64,000 nucleotides of DNA from Zobellia galactanivorans (GTDB lineage: Bacteria; Bacteroidota; Bacteroidia; Flavobacteriales; Flavobacteriaceae), in contig NC_015844.1 of assembly GCF_000973105.1 (NCBI RefSeq), forward strand, positions 1,112,501 through 1,176,500. The letters are read 5' to 3'. Shown in pieces: positions 63,926 through 64,000 of the stretch. Position 1 is the stretch's first letter, and each line of letters starts with the position of its first letter. The translations under genes were made by a program, and so were the position numbers. Under the pieces are notes generated by a model. The model saw only the letters and a program-made list of their open reading frames with translations, was not told the DNA's origin and did not search any database.

Positions 63926-64000
63926 TTAGTTATTGTATCCAAAGCGTTTCAACTGGCGGGCATCGTTACGCCAGTTTTTATTGACCTTTACATACAATTC
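63926..64000 (-). CDS. era: GTPase Era, C-terminal end (partial)
   Basis: The minus strand ends ELYVKVNKNWRNDARQLKRF then GYNN and stop. This is the KH-domain end of Era, a GTPase that binds 16S rRNA during 30S assembly. The gene continues beyond the right edge. In Bacteroidota era and der are often neighbours; here one lipoprotein gene separates them. Confidence 0.85.
   Translation of the reverse strand, partial: ELYVKVNKNWRNDARQLKRFGYNN

Overview
This window comes from a marine-type member of the Flavobacteriaceae (Bacteroidota). Genus is not provable from the window; Zobellia/Maribacter-like genomes are a reasonable guess. The evidence is the flavobacterial promoter signature (TTG, 17-23 bp, TAnnTTTG) before the rRNA operon and other genes, near-absence of Shine-Dalgarno sites, many SPII lipoproteins of the 'MK..LLL..SC' type, Bacteroidota-specific families (DUF4136, DUF4230, GSCFA, DUF5522, Porin_10, ECF sigma with membrane partner) and the C-terminally extended LysRS. 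Coordinates for sites and small genes were counted by eye.

Layout. 1-3071: the start of an rRNA operon read leftward (16S, tRNA-Ile, tRNA-Ala, 5' end of 23S) with two tandem promoters. 3072-5927: a putative porin and ribonuclease HII. 6059-22150: the most unusual part. It holds an OmpA-like protein, a TapB-like secreted protein, an S8 (subtilisin-like) lipoprotein protease and a secreted TPR-CHAT protease. Tail-to-tail with these are an ECF sigma factor and its probable membrane-bound TPR anti-sigma. After them come tandem, mostly single-gene cassettes encoding lipoproteins, several with collagen-like Gly-X-Y repeats and a shared C-terminal motif, plus two tiny membrane peptides. Nine transcription units carry the same bipartite upstream element, GTTAACC - about 15 bp - CAT(A/T)(A/G)A, mostly 26-38 bp before the start codon. 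This looks like an ECF promoter and suggests a single-sigma envelope regulon. Three cassettes are decayed and two share a 115-bp near-identical repeat, so the array is evolving by duplication and loss.

22187-25745: lipB, a lipoprotein, a 51-residue YqaE/Pmp3 protein and lysS. 26152-34190: a five-gene operon of planctomycete-type proteins (PSD1 cytochrome/DUF1549/DUF1553, DUF1501, a TIM-barrel isomerase, a DUF2231-cytochrome-LRR protein) and an SLC13 transporter, probably oxidative catabolism of a small organic or sugar-derived substrate. 34275-39457: an acidic repeat protein, a large zinc metalloprotease, a small membrane peptide, a Spy-like protein and a MepB-family protein.

39602-42648: hemL, a LysM-glucosaminidase and a PLP-dependent deaminase/desulfhydrase in one leftward operon. 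42715-50830: small and conserved Bacteroidota proteins, a phenylalanine-hydroxylase-type enzyme, a CE15-like esterase, a frameshifted DUF3995 gene and a Crp/Fnr regulator. 51016-57906: alaS, then divergently a membrane M23 peptidase, a MerR regulator, LemA, two TPM-domain proteins and a coiled-coil protein. 57903-64000: a TonB-receptor-like outer-membrane protein, der, a beta-propeller lipoprotein and the end of era. I saw no transposase, integrase, prophage gene or CRISPR array.
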